Source: M3007 sp044226205
GTDB lineage: Bacteria > Bacteroidota > Bacteroidia > Chitinophagales > Saprospiraceae
Reading direction: 5' to 3'
Length of the DNA: 64,000 nt
Assembly (NCBI GenBank): GCA_044226205.1
Contig: JBGAHL010000005.1
Coordinates: forward strand, 124,001 to 188,000
The notes below the pieces were generated by a model. That model did no database searches. It was not told where the DNA came from and worked only from the letters and a program-made list of their open reading frames with translations. The first letter of the stretch is position 1; every line of letters starts with the position of its first letter. Of this stretch, positions 7,912-14,915 are shown piece by piece. The translations under genes and the position numbers were made by a program.

Positions 7912-8013
7912 TTAACGAATGAGTTGAATGACGCCAACGATGACGGCAACAAGCCCCGCACACAGGATACACACCAGGAGTAGTTTGAGCGCTGTGGATC
8001 TTTTTTTCATCAT
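7912..8013 (-). CDS. 33-aa single-helix membrane peptide (hypothetical)
   Basis: Too short for routine ORF calling. It begins MMKKRSTALK, then one hydrophobic helix containing VCILCAG and ending GVIQLIR before TAA. The ATG at 8013 or 8010 lies just downstream of a Crp-type operator and -7 element (predicted leader about 12 nt), and the DUF2892 gene follows 22 nt after the stop. Promoter position, Lys/Arg-rich N-terminus and a clean transmembrane segment support a real gene. No family was recognised and the function is unknown. Confidence 0.5.
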   Translation of the reverse strand: MMKKRSTALKLLLVCILCAGLVAVIVGVIQLIR

Positions 8014-8030
8014 TTTGGCGATTGATGATT

Positions 8031-8075
8031 CAAAGTTCGTCTATTCATCCGCCCGGAAATGTGATCTCGGTCACA
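8031..8075 (-). promoter_or_regulatory. Crp/Fnr operator plus -7 element of the membrane peptide-DUF2892 unit
   Basis: TGTGATCTCGGTCACA at 8060-8075 sits inside a 20-bp symmetric context (AATGTGA...TCACATT). The minus-strand -7 candidate is GAACTTTG (8038-8031), 21 nt away, giving the same 36.5-nt geometry as the tsdA promoter. Confidence 0.65.
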
Positions 8076-8088
8076 TTGGGAAAAATTC

Positions 8089-8261
8089 GTAAAAACTTAG
8101 GCAGGGGCAGCGCCCCGTGATATTTGTAGTCTTTTTGTACCAAAATCCATCCCGGAGGGGCAGCGCCCCGAAAGATGTTTCGGGGCGCTGCCCCTCCGTA
8201 CCTGTTTTCTCCACGATTTGATACAAATCTTTCGGGGCGCTGCCCCTGCCTAAGTTTTTAC
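8089..8261. repeat. Nested inverted-repeat (REP/BIME-like) element
   Basis: Outer arms of 29 bp (8089-8117 and 8233-8261) are perfect inverted copies. Inside them a 21-bp perfect stem with 4-nt loop occupies 8153-8198. All four arms contain the word GGGGCAGCGCCCC or its complement GGGGCGCTGCCCC. The element lies downstream of crp copy 1 and upstream of the DUF2892 unit promoter. It could end transcription, but the architecture looks like a mobile or interspersed palindromic repeat. Confidence 0.75.
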
Positions 8262-8297
8262 AAAAATTCATAAAAAAACAGGCTAAAATGTTCCCAG

Positions 8298-8954
8298 TCA
8301 ACTATTTAGCACGATTACGCCGCGGGCGTGTTTCAGCGCGCCGCGCGCTTCCAGTTGGCGGATCAGTCGCGAAACGGCCTCCCTCGAACTGTTCAGGTCA
8401 TCGGCAATTTGTTGCTGGGAAATACGGATTTCACGGGTTTGCAAAGCGGCGGCTTTTTCCCGCAAATAGCTGAGCATCCGTTCGTCGAGGCGTTGAAAAA
8501 CCACACTTTCGAGGGTCTGCAGCAGTTCATCGTAACGGCGGCCAAAACTATCGAATGCAAAACGCTGCCAGGAAGGGTAGCGTCGCGCAGCTTCGTACAC
8601 TTCCGTCGCGGGCAGCAAAAGCACCCGTGTCGTTTCCTGGGTCAGCGCGTTGATGCGGCTGCCTTCGTTTTTGTAGCAGGTGTTGAGGGTGATGGCGCAG
8701 GTCTCGCCGGGCAGGATGTAGTACAGGAAAATTTCCCTGCCATCGGCATCCTCGGTGGATACCTTGATAGAGCCCGAGAGGACCAGGGGCACAAACCGGA
8801 CGGGACCACCGACTTGCATAATCTGCTGATTTCCAGCAATTTCTTTATAAGCCGACTTGTCCAGCAACCATTCGATCAGGTCGTGCTGGTCAAAACCGGG
8901 GAAAATAGTCCGCAAGGCGGACGGGTCGATGGAGGGTTGGCCGGTTTGCATCAT
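8298..8954 (-). CDS. Crp/Fnr family transcriptional regulator (copy 1)
   Basis: 218 aa. An N-terminal cyclic-nucleotide-binding-like beta barrel (about 15-130) contains PGETCAITLNTC with Cys86 and Cys93. A dimerisation helix follows, then a winged helix whose recognition helix reads SSREAVSRLIRQLE (about 183-196), consistent with a TGTGA/TCACA half-site. No N-terminal Fe-S cysteine cluster is present, so it is not a classical FNR. It lies 36 nt after the last gene of the yeeE-rhodanese operon and could be co-transcribed with it. A perfect -7 word TATCTTTG directly ahead suggests an additional own promoter. It probably controls the surrounding sulfur genes; the ligand is unknown. Confidence 0.88.
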   Translation of the reverse strand: MMQTGQPSIDPSALRTIFPGFDQHDLIEWLLDKSAYKEIAGNQQIMQVGGPVRFVPLVLSGSIKVSTEDADGREIFLYYILPGETCAITLNTCYKNEGSRINALTQETTRVLLLPATEVYEAARRYPSWQRFAFDSFGRRYDELLQTLESVVFQRLDERMLSYLREKAAALQTREIRISQQQIADDLNSSREAVSRLIRQLEARGALKHARGVIVLNS

Positions 8955-8958
8955 TGCC

Positions 8959-8966
8959 CAAAGATA
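8959..8966 (-). promoter_or_regulatory. Candidate -7 element for crp copy 1
   Basis: The minus strand reads TATCTTTG, an exact TAnnTTTG match, 4 nt before the first ATG (or 7 nt before the second). This would give a near-leaderless mRNA. No convincing -33 element was seen. Confidence 0.35.
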
Positions 8967-8990
8967 ACAAACCGGCCGGGTAGGGGAGTG

Positions 8991-9242
8991 TCAGGGCTTT
9001 TCGGCCCTGACTTCTTCCACCACTAATTCATCTTTTCGAATTTCATTGCCGGTCTGACTGTACGGTACGCCGCAGCCGGCACTGCCGCAACAGCCGATGT
9101 CGAATATGGCTTGCATGGCGAACAAGCTGCCGGGCATAATCAGGAGCCACTCGCCGGTGCGAAAAGCCTCAAAAAATGCCCATCCGGCGATGAGGGCGCG
9201 CAGGATGCGCATGAAATGCCAGTTTCTGAAAATTGCGGTCAT
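8991..9242 (-). CDS. Small DUF2892-like membrane protein with GCCGSAGCG cysteine motif
   Basis: 83 aa. RNWHFMRILRALI and two hydrophobic stretches (about 12-27 and 32-48) are followed by DIGCCGSAGCGVP and a polar tail. This type is common beside rhodaneses in Bacteroidota. The three clustered cysteines on the membrane edge could bind metal or sulfane sulfur, which is an inference. It starts 8 nt after the stop of the rhodanese lipoprotein gene and is in the same operon. The exact family assignment is tentative. Confidence 0.75.
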   Translation of the reverse strand: MTAIFRNWHFMRILRALIAGWAFFEAFRTGEWLLIMPGSLFAMQAIFDIGCCGSAGCGVPYSQTGNEIRKDELVVEEVRAEKP

Positions 9243-9250
9243 GGCTTCGA

Positions 9251-9643
9251 TCAGTTTGGAACAGTTTTTTGATTGGCGCGCAACCAGCCGCTGATGCCGG
9301 GCGCGAGGTCGTAAATGGTTTTAAAACCTTCTTTTTCCAGCATAGCGGAGGCTTGCGCACTGCGGCTTCCGGTAGCGCAATACAGCAGCACGGGTTTGTT
9401 TTTGTCGAGACTGGAAACTTTGGACATAAAATCGGGGGCGACCAGATTCATGGGTCGGGCGTTTGGCAAAGTGCCGGTTGCATGGAGTTCCCCGGGCGTC
9501 CGAACGTCGACGATCTGGAGGTTTTTTTCCGTATCGATGAGTTTGACGGCGGTCTGCACGTCGATGTGTTCGACCTTCCCGGGTTGCGAACAGGCCGCCA
9601 GGCCGAGAAGGACAAAAAGCGCAAGAATGCTGCTGAATTTCAT
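9251..9643 (-). CDS. Rhodanese-like sulfurtransferase lipoprotein
   Basis: 130 aa. The signal peptide ends in the lipobox LAAC with Cys18, so it should be a lipid-anchored periplasmic protein. A single rhodanese domain (about 24-125) has VDVRTPGE and the active loop CATGSRS with catalytic Cys89. The domain transfers sulfane sulfur from thiosulfate or persulfide to a thiophilic acceptor. It lies 55 nt after the two YeeE halves and 8 nt before a cysteine-rich small membrane protein. Periplasmic thiosulfate handling coupled to YeeE uptake is plausible. Confidence 0.9.
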   Translation of the reverse strand: MKFSSILALFVLLGLAACSQPGKVEHIDVQTAVKLIDTEKNLQIVDVRTPGELHATGTLPNARPMNLVAPDFMSKVSSLDKNKPVLLYCATGSRSAQASAMLEKEGFKTIYDLAPGISGWLRANQKTVPN

Positions 9644-9698
9644 GGTTAAACCAGGTGATTTGTCATGCTTTTGAATAATCTATTGACCGACAACGCAG

Positions 9699-10226
9699 TC
9701 AATGGGGAAGTTTTTCCCGGAAATAGCCGTACACCCAGGTGCCGGCAATGGCGCTTAGCAAGGTGACGGAAATAGCCAGGGCGCCCGTGCCGATCTGGGC
9801 AAACAGCGGCCCGGGGCAAGCGCCCGTCATGGCCCATCCCAGCCCGAACAACAAGCCGCCGAAAATTTGCCCCTTGTTGAATTTTTTGGGGTGAAAAAGG
9901 ATTTCCTCCCCGTAAATACTTTTGATACGCAGTTTTTTGATCAAAAAAACCGAGATGGCGCCGATCACGACTGCCGTGCCGATCACGCCGTACATGTGGA
10001 AGGATTCCAGGCGGAACATTTCCTGAATGCGGTACCAGGACACGATCTCGGCTTTCACAAAAGCCAGCCCGAAAAAAGCGCCGACGACCGAATATTTCAG
10101 GTTGTACCACCAGGGGTGTTTCAACTGCGACTCGTTGACGCACATGGTGTCGAGCGAGCGGACTTCAAGGTCGGTATTGATCGCCTCGGCAGGCGCAGGT
10201 ATCTGATAATCAATATTATTGGACAT
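9699..10226 (-). CDS. YeeE/YedE (TsuA-like) transporter, C-terminal-type half
   Basis: 175 aa with about four hydrophobic helices. The motif GWAMTGACPGPLFAQIG corresponds to one conserved cysteine motif of the YeeE/YedE thiosulfate-uptake family. Full-length YeeE is roughly twice this length; the partner half begins the operon 12 nt upstream, so two subunits probably form one transporter. The approximately 45-residue hydrophilic N-terminus with a cysteine (DTMCVNES) is longer than needed for a helix bundle. Thiosulfate or a related sulfur compound is the likely substrate. Confidence 0.88.
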   Translation of the reverse strand: MSNNIDYQIPAPAEAINTDLEVRSLDTMCVNESQLKHPWWYNLKYSVVGAFFGLAFVKAEIVSWYRIQEMFRLESFHMYGVIGTAVVIGAISVFLIKKLRIKSIYGEEILFHPKKFNKGQIFGGLLFGLGWAMTGACPGPLFAQIGTGALAISVTLLSAIAGTWVYGYFREKLPH

Positions 10227-10238
10227 CGTTTTCGCAGT

Positions 10239-10799
10239 TTACAAGCTCAGGATAAAAGGCAGAATCAGGTTGGCCATCAGGAAGCCGCCGACCATGAATG
10301 AAATGGTGGCGATCAGAGAGGGCACTTGCAAATCGGAAAGTCCCATGATAGCATGGCCCGAGGTGCAGCCACCCGCGTAGCGGGTGCCGAAGCCGACCAG
10401 AAAACCGCCGAGGACCATCAGAATAAAGCCCCTCAACGTAAAAAGGCTTTTCCAGCTGAACAGGTCCTCGGGGACCAGTCCTTCGATTTTGGTAATCCCG
10501 TGTTCGTTGAGGTCGGCGGCCAGTTGAGGATGAATCTGAACGGCGTCTGGGTTTTGAAACCACAACGTCGCAGCCACCGCGCCAAAAAGAATCCCGCCGA
10601 CGAAAAAGAAATTCCAGATCTCCTTTTTCCAGTCGTACTGAAAAAACTTGATGTTGGCCGGCAAACAGGCCGCACAGACGTGTCTGAGGTTGGCCGAAAT
10701 ACCGAAGTGTTTGTTGCCCAGAACAAGCAGGGCCGGTACGGTTAGACCGATAATGATGCCCGCCGCCCACCAGGGCCACGGCTGGGAGAGTAGTTCCAT
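10239..10799 (-). CDS. YeeE/YedE (TsuA-like) transporter, N-terminal-type half
   Basis: 186 aa inner-membrane protein. The conserved segment is GGFLVGFGTRYAGGCTSGHA, the GGCTSGH motif that contacts thiosulfate in TsuA-type transporters. A second pair of cysteines is in LRHVCAAC. It is the first gene of the operon yeeE-yeeE-rhodanese-small membrane protein (perhaps continuing into crp copy 1). A Crp-type operator begins 54 nt upstream of the ATG at 10799. Confidence 0.88.
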   Translation of the reverse strand: MELLSQPWPWWAAGIIIGLTVPALLVLGNKHFGISANLRHVCAACLPANIKFFQYDWKKEIWNFFFVGGILFGAVAATLWFQNPDAVQIHPQLAADLNEHGITKIEGLVPEDLFSWKSLFTLRGFILMVLGGFLVGFGTRYAGGCTSGHAIMGLSDLQVPSLIATISFMVGGFLMANLILPFILSL

Positions 10800-10823
10800 T
10801 GGACAGTATCAGTTAGTTCTATG

Positions 10824-10869
10824 CAAAATTGAACCCGGCGAAGCATCCAGGAGTGTGACAATTGTCACA
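10824..10869 (-). promoter_or_regulatory. Crp/Fnr operator plus -7 element of the yeeE-rhodanese operon
   Basis: TGTGACAATTGTCACA at 10854-10869 is a perfect 16-bp palindrome, the best operator copy in the window. The -7 candidate on the minus strand is CAATTTTG (10831-10824), 22 nt away; centre-to-G distance is 37.5 nt. Confidence 0.75.
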
Positions 10870-10879
10870 AGCGATAAAA

Positions 10880-12283
10880 TCAGTACGAATAGTTCAGGAT
10901 CAGGTTGAAATGCGACAGGTCAACGCGGTTGATAACCAGTTTGTCATTGCCGTAAGTATCGCCGACCTTGCCTTTGTACACGTAGAGCGCCTGCACCCGA
11001 AGGCCTTCCAACTGGCCACGAAAACTGTATCGCAGGTCGGCATTGATCTGATAAAAACTGGGGAATGCATACTTGTTCAGGCTTACCTCCCTGACGTCGG
11101 GCAGGGAAAAATAGCCGCCGGCCAACCCGAGGTTCCATCGTTTGGCCGGGCTCGTCCAGTTGGTACGCAGGGTGAGAGCATCCAGGCGCCCGCTGCCTTC
11201 CACGCGTTCGCGTGACATGAAGGTGTAGAAGGGTTCGCGGCCCCATTCGCGGGGCGATAGGAAACGCCCTTCATCCGTGATGTGCGTGTAAGCGCCCAAT
11301 ACCTGCCAGCCGCCTTTTTGCCAGCCGATTTGGGTGGAAATGGCGCTGGATTTGCCGTTTTTTTGAAAATATGATTTGCTGGCATCCGGGTTGCCGCCGT
11401 CGGAAACGGCGTTTTGATGCAGCGCCTGCGCCCCGGCAAGAAACGTATGACCATTGCCGAGCGCTTGTTTAAAATCAAGCTGAATGAAAGCCGTGTTGAA
11501 GATGTTTTCAACAAATTGGTCCCACACCTGCACACGGGTTTTGTTGTTGATTTTTTGGGTGATCCCAAGTATTGCAATGCCCTTGCTTTGCAGGTTTTCG
11601 GCATAGCCGCTGGCGGTGCCGTCGGGATTGAGGCCGCGCGGGTAAAGGCCGATCGAAGTGCCGATATCGTACCAGCGAACCGTGCTGCGCGGTGATATTT
11701 TCCAGATCCAGCCGCCTTCCAGTCGGGCATTGCGCCAAGGCCCCGATTCCAGCCAGCATGCCGCTTCGGTCGTGGGACGCATGCGACCGTCCTGGGCGTT
11801 GATAAACGGTGTTTGCAGGGTTTGTTTGCCGACGGTGAGCCGTGTTTTTTGCCAGCGATAGCGTAGCCAGAACTCGTCCATGCGGTCCAGATCGTTTTTA
11901 TTGGCCGGGTCTTCCACGTCGAAAAGACCAATTTCGTAGCGATTGACCGCCCCTGTGGCTGCGTCTTTTTTACTCAGATCGGAGGAGGCCAGGTTGAAAT
12001 TGAACATGCCGCCGATCCCCATTTGAAAGCCGTGAAAGGTCGCCGTTTGAAAGCGCAAGGAGCCGCCCGCAGCCCAGGCGTAGTAGTCGCTCAGGCCGCT
12101 TTTATTATCGGTGCTCATGAAAAAAGAACGGAACGTGCCGCCATATTCCCCTTTGGTAAAGGCCTGACGGAGGTTCGGAACAGACAAAGTGTCGGCCGGC
12201 ATTTCGCCAGACGATGTTTGCGCGGCTGCAAGAACGGGGAGCAACAAAAAAGCAAGCCGGGCAATATCAATAATTTTACGCAT
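10880..12283 (-). CDS. OprD-like outer-membrane porin
   Basis: 467 aa from the ATG at 12283; a TTG two codons upstream is less likely. A signal peptide ends near AAAQ. The mature part shows alternating beta strands and ends in an aromatic residue (LILNYSY), as outer-membrane barrels do. The N-terminal NLRQAFTKGEYGGTFRSFFM segment and a GKQTLQTPF segment recall OprD-type porins. Its own Crp-type promoter and position in the island suggest it admits sulfur anions such as thiosulfate or tetrathionate, which is an inference. Fourteen nt separate its stop from the yeeE operator. Confidence 0.8.
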   Translation of the reverse strand: MRKIIDIARLAFLLLPVLAAAQTSSGEMPADTLSVPNLRQAFTKGEYGGTFRSFFMSTDNKSGLSDYYAWAAGGSLRFQTATFHGFQMGIGGMFNFNLASSDLSKKDAATGAVNRYEIGLFDVEDPANKNDLDRMDEFWLRYRWQKTRLTVGKQTLQTPFINAQDGRMRPTTEAACWLESGPWRNARLEGGWIWKISPRSTVRWYDIGTSIGLYPRGLNPDGTASGYAENLQSKGIAILGITQKINNKTRVQVWDQFVENIFNTAFIQLDFKQALGNGHTFLAGAQALHQNAVSDGGNPDASKSYFQKNGKSSAISTQIGWQKGGWQVLGAYTHITDEGRFLSPREWGREPFYTFMSRERVEGSGRLDALTLRTNWTSPAKRWNLGLAGGYFSLPDVREVSLNKYAFPSFYQINADLRYSFRGQLEGLRVQALYVYKGKVGDTYGNDKLVINRVDLSHFNLILNYSY

Positions 12284-12311
12284 AAACAATTGAATATCAA
12301 CTATTAATGTG

Positions 12312-12357
12312 CAAAATTATCATCCTTCAACGGACAAATGGCGTGACATTTATCACA
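12312..12357 (-). promoter_or_regulatory. Crp/Fnr operator plus -7 element of the porin gene
   Basis: The plus strand has CGTGACATTTATCACA at 12342-12357. The minus-strand -7 element TAATTTTG (12319-12312) matches TAnnTTTG exactly and lies 22 nt from the operator, leaving a leader of about 23 nt. Confidence 0.75.
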
Positions 12358-12396
12358 ACCCTGAAATACGGATGAACAGGGTAGGGGAGTAGCAAC

Positions 12397-12430
12397 AAAA
12401 ATGGCTGCCGGGGTAGTTCACCCGGCAGCC
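12397..12430 (-). terminator. Intrinsic terminator after the second persulfide dioxygenase fusion
   Basis: A 10-bp stem (GGCTGCCGGG 12403-12412 with CCCGGCAGCC 12421-12430) and 8-nt loop are followed by a T5 run on the minus strand (12401-12397). Confidence 0.85.
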
Positions 12431-12462
12431 AGCATCATAAAATCAACTCCTTATCCTGTTAT

Positions 12463-13869
12463 TTAGAGCAACGTGCTGGGGCACACATATTCGGTCAACT
12501 CGAATCGCCCGCTTTCTTTTATCGCTTTGAAGCCGCCCCTGACATCGACCAGGTTGTCGAACCCTCTGGCCCTCAATGCGCTGGCGAAGATCATGGAGCG
12601 GTAACCGCCTGCACAGTGGATGTACACGGTTTTGTCTTTGGGGATGTGAGCCATCGATTCGTTGAGGTAATCCAGCGGGGCATTTTCCACATTGACGAGG
12701 TGCTCGCTGACGTATTCGCTTTCCTTGCGAACATCCACGATGACAGCGTCCTTGACCTCGGCCAGTTCTTCGACGGATACACGCTTGATGCTGTCCGTTT
12801 CGAGGCCGGCCGCTTTCCAGGCATCAAAACCGCCTTCAAGGTAGCCGAGACAGAAATCGTAGCCGACGCGAGCCAGGCGCGTCACCACTTCTTCTTCACG
12901 ACCGGGCTCGGCGATGATCAGCAGTTCCTGCTTGACGTCGGGAATCAGGGCGCCGACCCACGGAGCGAACTGGCCATCGATGCCGATATTGATGGAATTG
13001 GGCACAAAACCCCGGGCAAAAACTTCGGCATCGCGGGTGTCGAGCAGCAAAGCGCCGGTTTCGTTGGCAGCTGCTTCGAAAGCGCGGGGCGACAATGCTC
13101 GTGTGCCGCGTTCCATCACGACATCGATGCTGTCGTAGCCTTGTTTGTTGAGGGCAACATTGAGCGGGAAGTAGGCCGGGGGAGGCATCAGTCCGGAGGT
13201 TACTTCCTTGACGAATTCCGCCTTGGTCATGTTGGCGCGCAGGGCGTAGTTGGTCGCCTTTTGATTGCCGAGCGTATCGAAAGTTTCTTTCGACATTTTT
13301 TTGCCGCAGGCAGAGCCAGCGCCGTGTGCGGGGTACACGATCACGTCGTCGGGCAGGGTCATTACTTTTTCGCGAAGCGAATCGTAAAGCGTCTCGGCGA
13401 GCTGCTCCTGAGTCATGTGCGCGGCTTTTTGGGCAAGGTCGGGGCGGCCGACGTCGCCGATAAACAGCGTATCGCCGGAGAAGAGTGCGACCTCCTTGCC
13501 GTTTTCGTCGAGCAGCAGGTAGCAGGTGCTTTCCATGGTGTGGCCGGGCGTATGCAGTACGCGGAATCTCACTTTGCCTACTTTGAATTCCTCGCCGTCG
13601 CGGGCGATGTGCGCATCGAATGCAGGTGTGGCGGTAGGTCCGTACACAATGGGCGCGCCGGTTTTTTGAGACAGGTCGAGGTGACCGCTGACAAAATCGG
13701 CGTGAAAGTGTGTTTCAAAAACATATTTGATTGCGGCGCCATCTTTTTGGGCCTTGTCAAGGTAGGACGCTACTTCGCGCAACGGGTCGATCACAACGGC
13801 TTCTCCCTCGCTTTCAACGTAATACGCACCTTGTGCCAGGCAACCCGTATAAATTTGTTCGATCTTCAT
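12463..13869 (-). CDS. Persulfide dioxygenase-like MBL protein fused to two rhodanese domains (copy 2)
   Basis: 468 aa paralogue of the protein at 4874-6286 with the same layout: ETHE1-type metal motifs (THFHADFVSGH at 53-63, HTPGH, SGDTLFIGD, YPAHG) and two rhodanese domains. Rhodanese 1 has lost its cysteine (loop AEPGREEE), whereas rhodanese 2 keeps CAGGYRS. Unlike copy 1 it is behind a Crp-type operator, so the two copies are likely expressed under different conditions. Predicted product of the dioxygenase step is sulfite. It is a single-gene unit with its own terminator, next to the TauE/SafE permease that could export sulfite or sulfur organics. Confidence 0.87.
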   Translation of the reverse strand: MKIEQIYTGCLAQGAYYVESEGEAVVIDPLREVASYLDKAQKDGAAIKYVFETHFHADFVSGHLDLSQKTGAPIVYGPTATPAFDAHIARDGEEFKVGKVRFRVLHTPGHTMESTCYLLLDENGKEVALFSGDTLFIGDVGRPDLAQKAAHMTQEQLAETLYDSLREKVMTLPDDVIVYPAHGAGSACGKKMSKETFDTLGNQKATNYALRANMTKAEFVKEVTSGLMPPPAYFPLNVALNKQGYDSIDVVMERGTRALSPRAFEAAANETGALLLDTRDAEVFARGFVPNSINIGIDGQFAPWVGALIPDVKQELLIIAEPGREEEVVTRLARVGYDFCLGYLEGGFDAWKAAGLETDSIKRVSVEELAEVKDAVIVDVRKESEYVSEHLVNVENAPLDYLNESMAHIPKDKTVYIHCAGGYRSMIFASALRARGFDNLVDVRGGFKAIKESGRFELTEYVCPSTLL

Positions 13870-13918
13870 AAGACAGGCAGTTTTCTTTTAACAACAAATG
13901 AAACGTTTATTTACGATG

Positions 13919-13964
13919 CAAAATTGAGGCACTCAGGGGGCGTCAATGCGTGACATGAGTCACA
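13919..13964 (-). promoter_or_regulatory. Crp/Fnr operator plus -7 element of dioxygenase copy 2
   Basis: CGTGACATGAGTCACA at 13949-13964 on the plus strand; the minus-strand -7 candidate CAATTTTG (13926-13919) is 22 nt away. The leader to the ATG at 13869 is about 44 nt. Confidence 0.7.
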
Positions 13965-14000
13965 AGACGCCGGTGTTTTTCCGGGTTTTAATAGGACAAA

Positions 14001-14825
14001 TCAATGGGTAGCAGCCACGGCAGGGGCGGCAAACACCAGTTCTTTTGCTAAAATATAGATCCCCATGACGAGCACAAACCATCCAAAGGCTTTTTTCAAT
14101 TTGTTGCCGTCGATATTTCTGCTGAGGCGGTTGCCGACAAAAATACCTGCGACAGCCAGGGCAGTCACGGTGCCCAGCAACTTCCAGTCCATGACATAAT
14201 GCCCGAGATCGCCGGTAAAGCCGAACAGCGATTTGGCGGCAATGATCAGCAGGGAAGTGCCGACCGCTTGCTTCATGGGCAATTTACTAAACAATACAAG
14301 CGCAGGAATGATCAAAAAACCGCCGCCCGCGCCGACCAGGCCGGTCAATACGCCAACCACAGCGCCTTCGAGCAAAATCATCGGGTAATTGAATTGTTGC
14401 GGGCCATTGTTGTCGGTCGCTGCGCTGCTTTTTTTGTCGCGGATCATCGACACCGAAGCGAACACCATCAACACGGCAAAAAGACCCATCATCAGCATCG
14501 CTTTCGTGACCGTAAAACTCCCGATCGTCATGACCGGATTGGGGATGAGCGGCACCAGCCAGGCACGGGTGGCGTACACCGCGGCAATGGAAGGAATACC
14601 GAAAATGACGGCGGTTTTCAGGTTGACCTGATCGTCACGGTATTTTGGAATGGTGCCTACCAGACTGGTAGATCCGACAATAAACAAGGAATAAGCGGTA
14701 GCCATAACTGGTTCAACGCCAAATAGATATACCAATACTGGTACAGTCAAGATGCTGCCGCCACCGCCGATCAGCCCCAAAGAAATTCCTATGAGCGCGG
14801 AAGCAAAATAACCTATAATAGCCAT
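14001..14825 (-). CDS. TauE/SafE (TSUP) family permease
   Basis: 274 aa, about eight hydrophobic helices. Two repeated family motifs are visible: GLIGGGGSILTVPVLVYLFG (18-37) and VGAGGGFLIIPALVLFSKLP in the second half. This family moves sulfite, sulfoacetate, taurine or related anions across the inner membrane. Next to a persulfide dioxygenase that should make sulfite, sulfite export is the best guess. It has its own Crp-type promoter and lies 36 nt upstream of the dioxygenase operator. Confidence 0.9.
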   Translation of the reverse strand: MAIIGYFASALIGISLGLIGGGGSILTVPVLVYLFGVEPVMATAYSLFIVGSTSLVGTIPKYRDDQVNLKTAVIFGIPSIAAVYATRAWLVPLIPNPVMTIGSFTVTKAMLMMGLFAVLMVFASVSMIRDKKSSAATDNNGPQQFNYPMILLEGAVVGVLTGLVGAGGGFLIIPALVLFSKLPMKQAVGTSLLIIAAKSLFGFTGDLGHYVMDWKLLGTVTALAVAGIFVGNRLSRNIDGNKLKKAFGWFVLVMGIYILAKELVFAAPAVAATH

Positions 14826-14854
14826 TACAAGAGTTTGGATAGTTAAATGATGGG

Positions 14855-14899
14855 CAAAGGTGGGGTAGGGGACGGCTATTTTTTGTGACTTTTATCACG
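14855..14899 (-). promoter_or_regulatory. Crp/Fnr operator plus -7 element of the TauE/SafE gene
   Basis: TGTGACTTTTATCACG at 14884-14899 on the plus strand; the minus-strand -7 candidate CACCTTTG (14862-14855) is 21 nt away. The operator starts 16 nt after the stop of crp copy 2. Confidence 0.65.
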
Positions 14900-14915
14900 A
14901 CGCTCAGGCCGCTTT

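Noticed and set aside
8990..9011. Small hairpin at the 3' end of the cysteine-rich membrane protein gene as a terminator
   Set aside because: The stem is inside the coding sequence end and no T tract follows on the minus strand, so read-through into crp copy 1 is likely.
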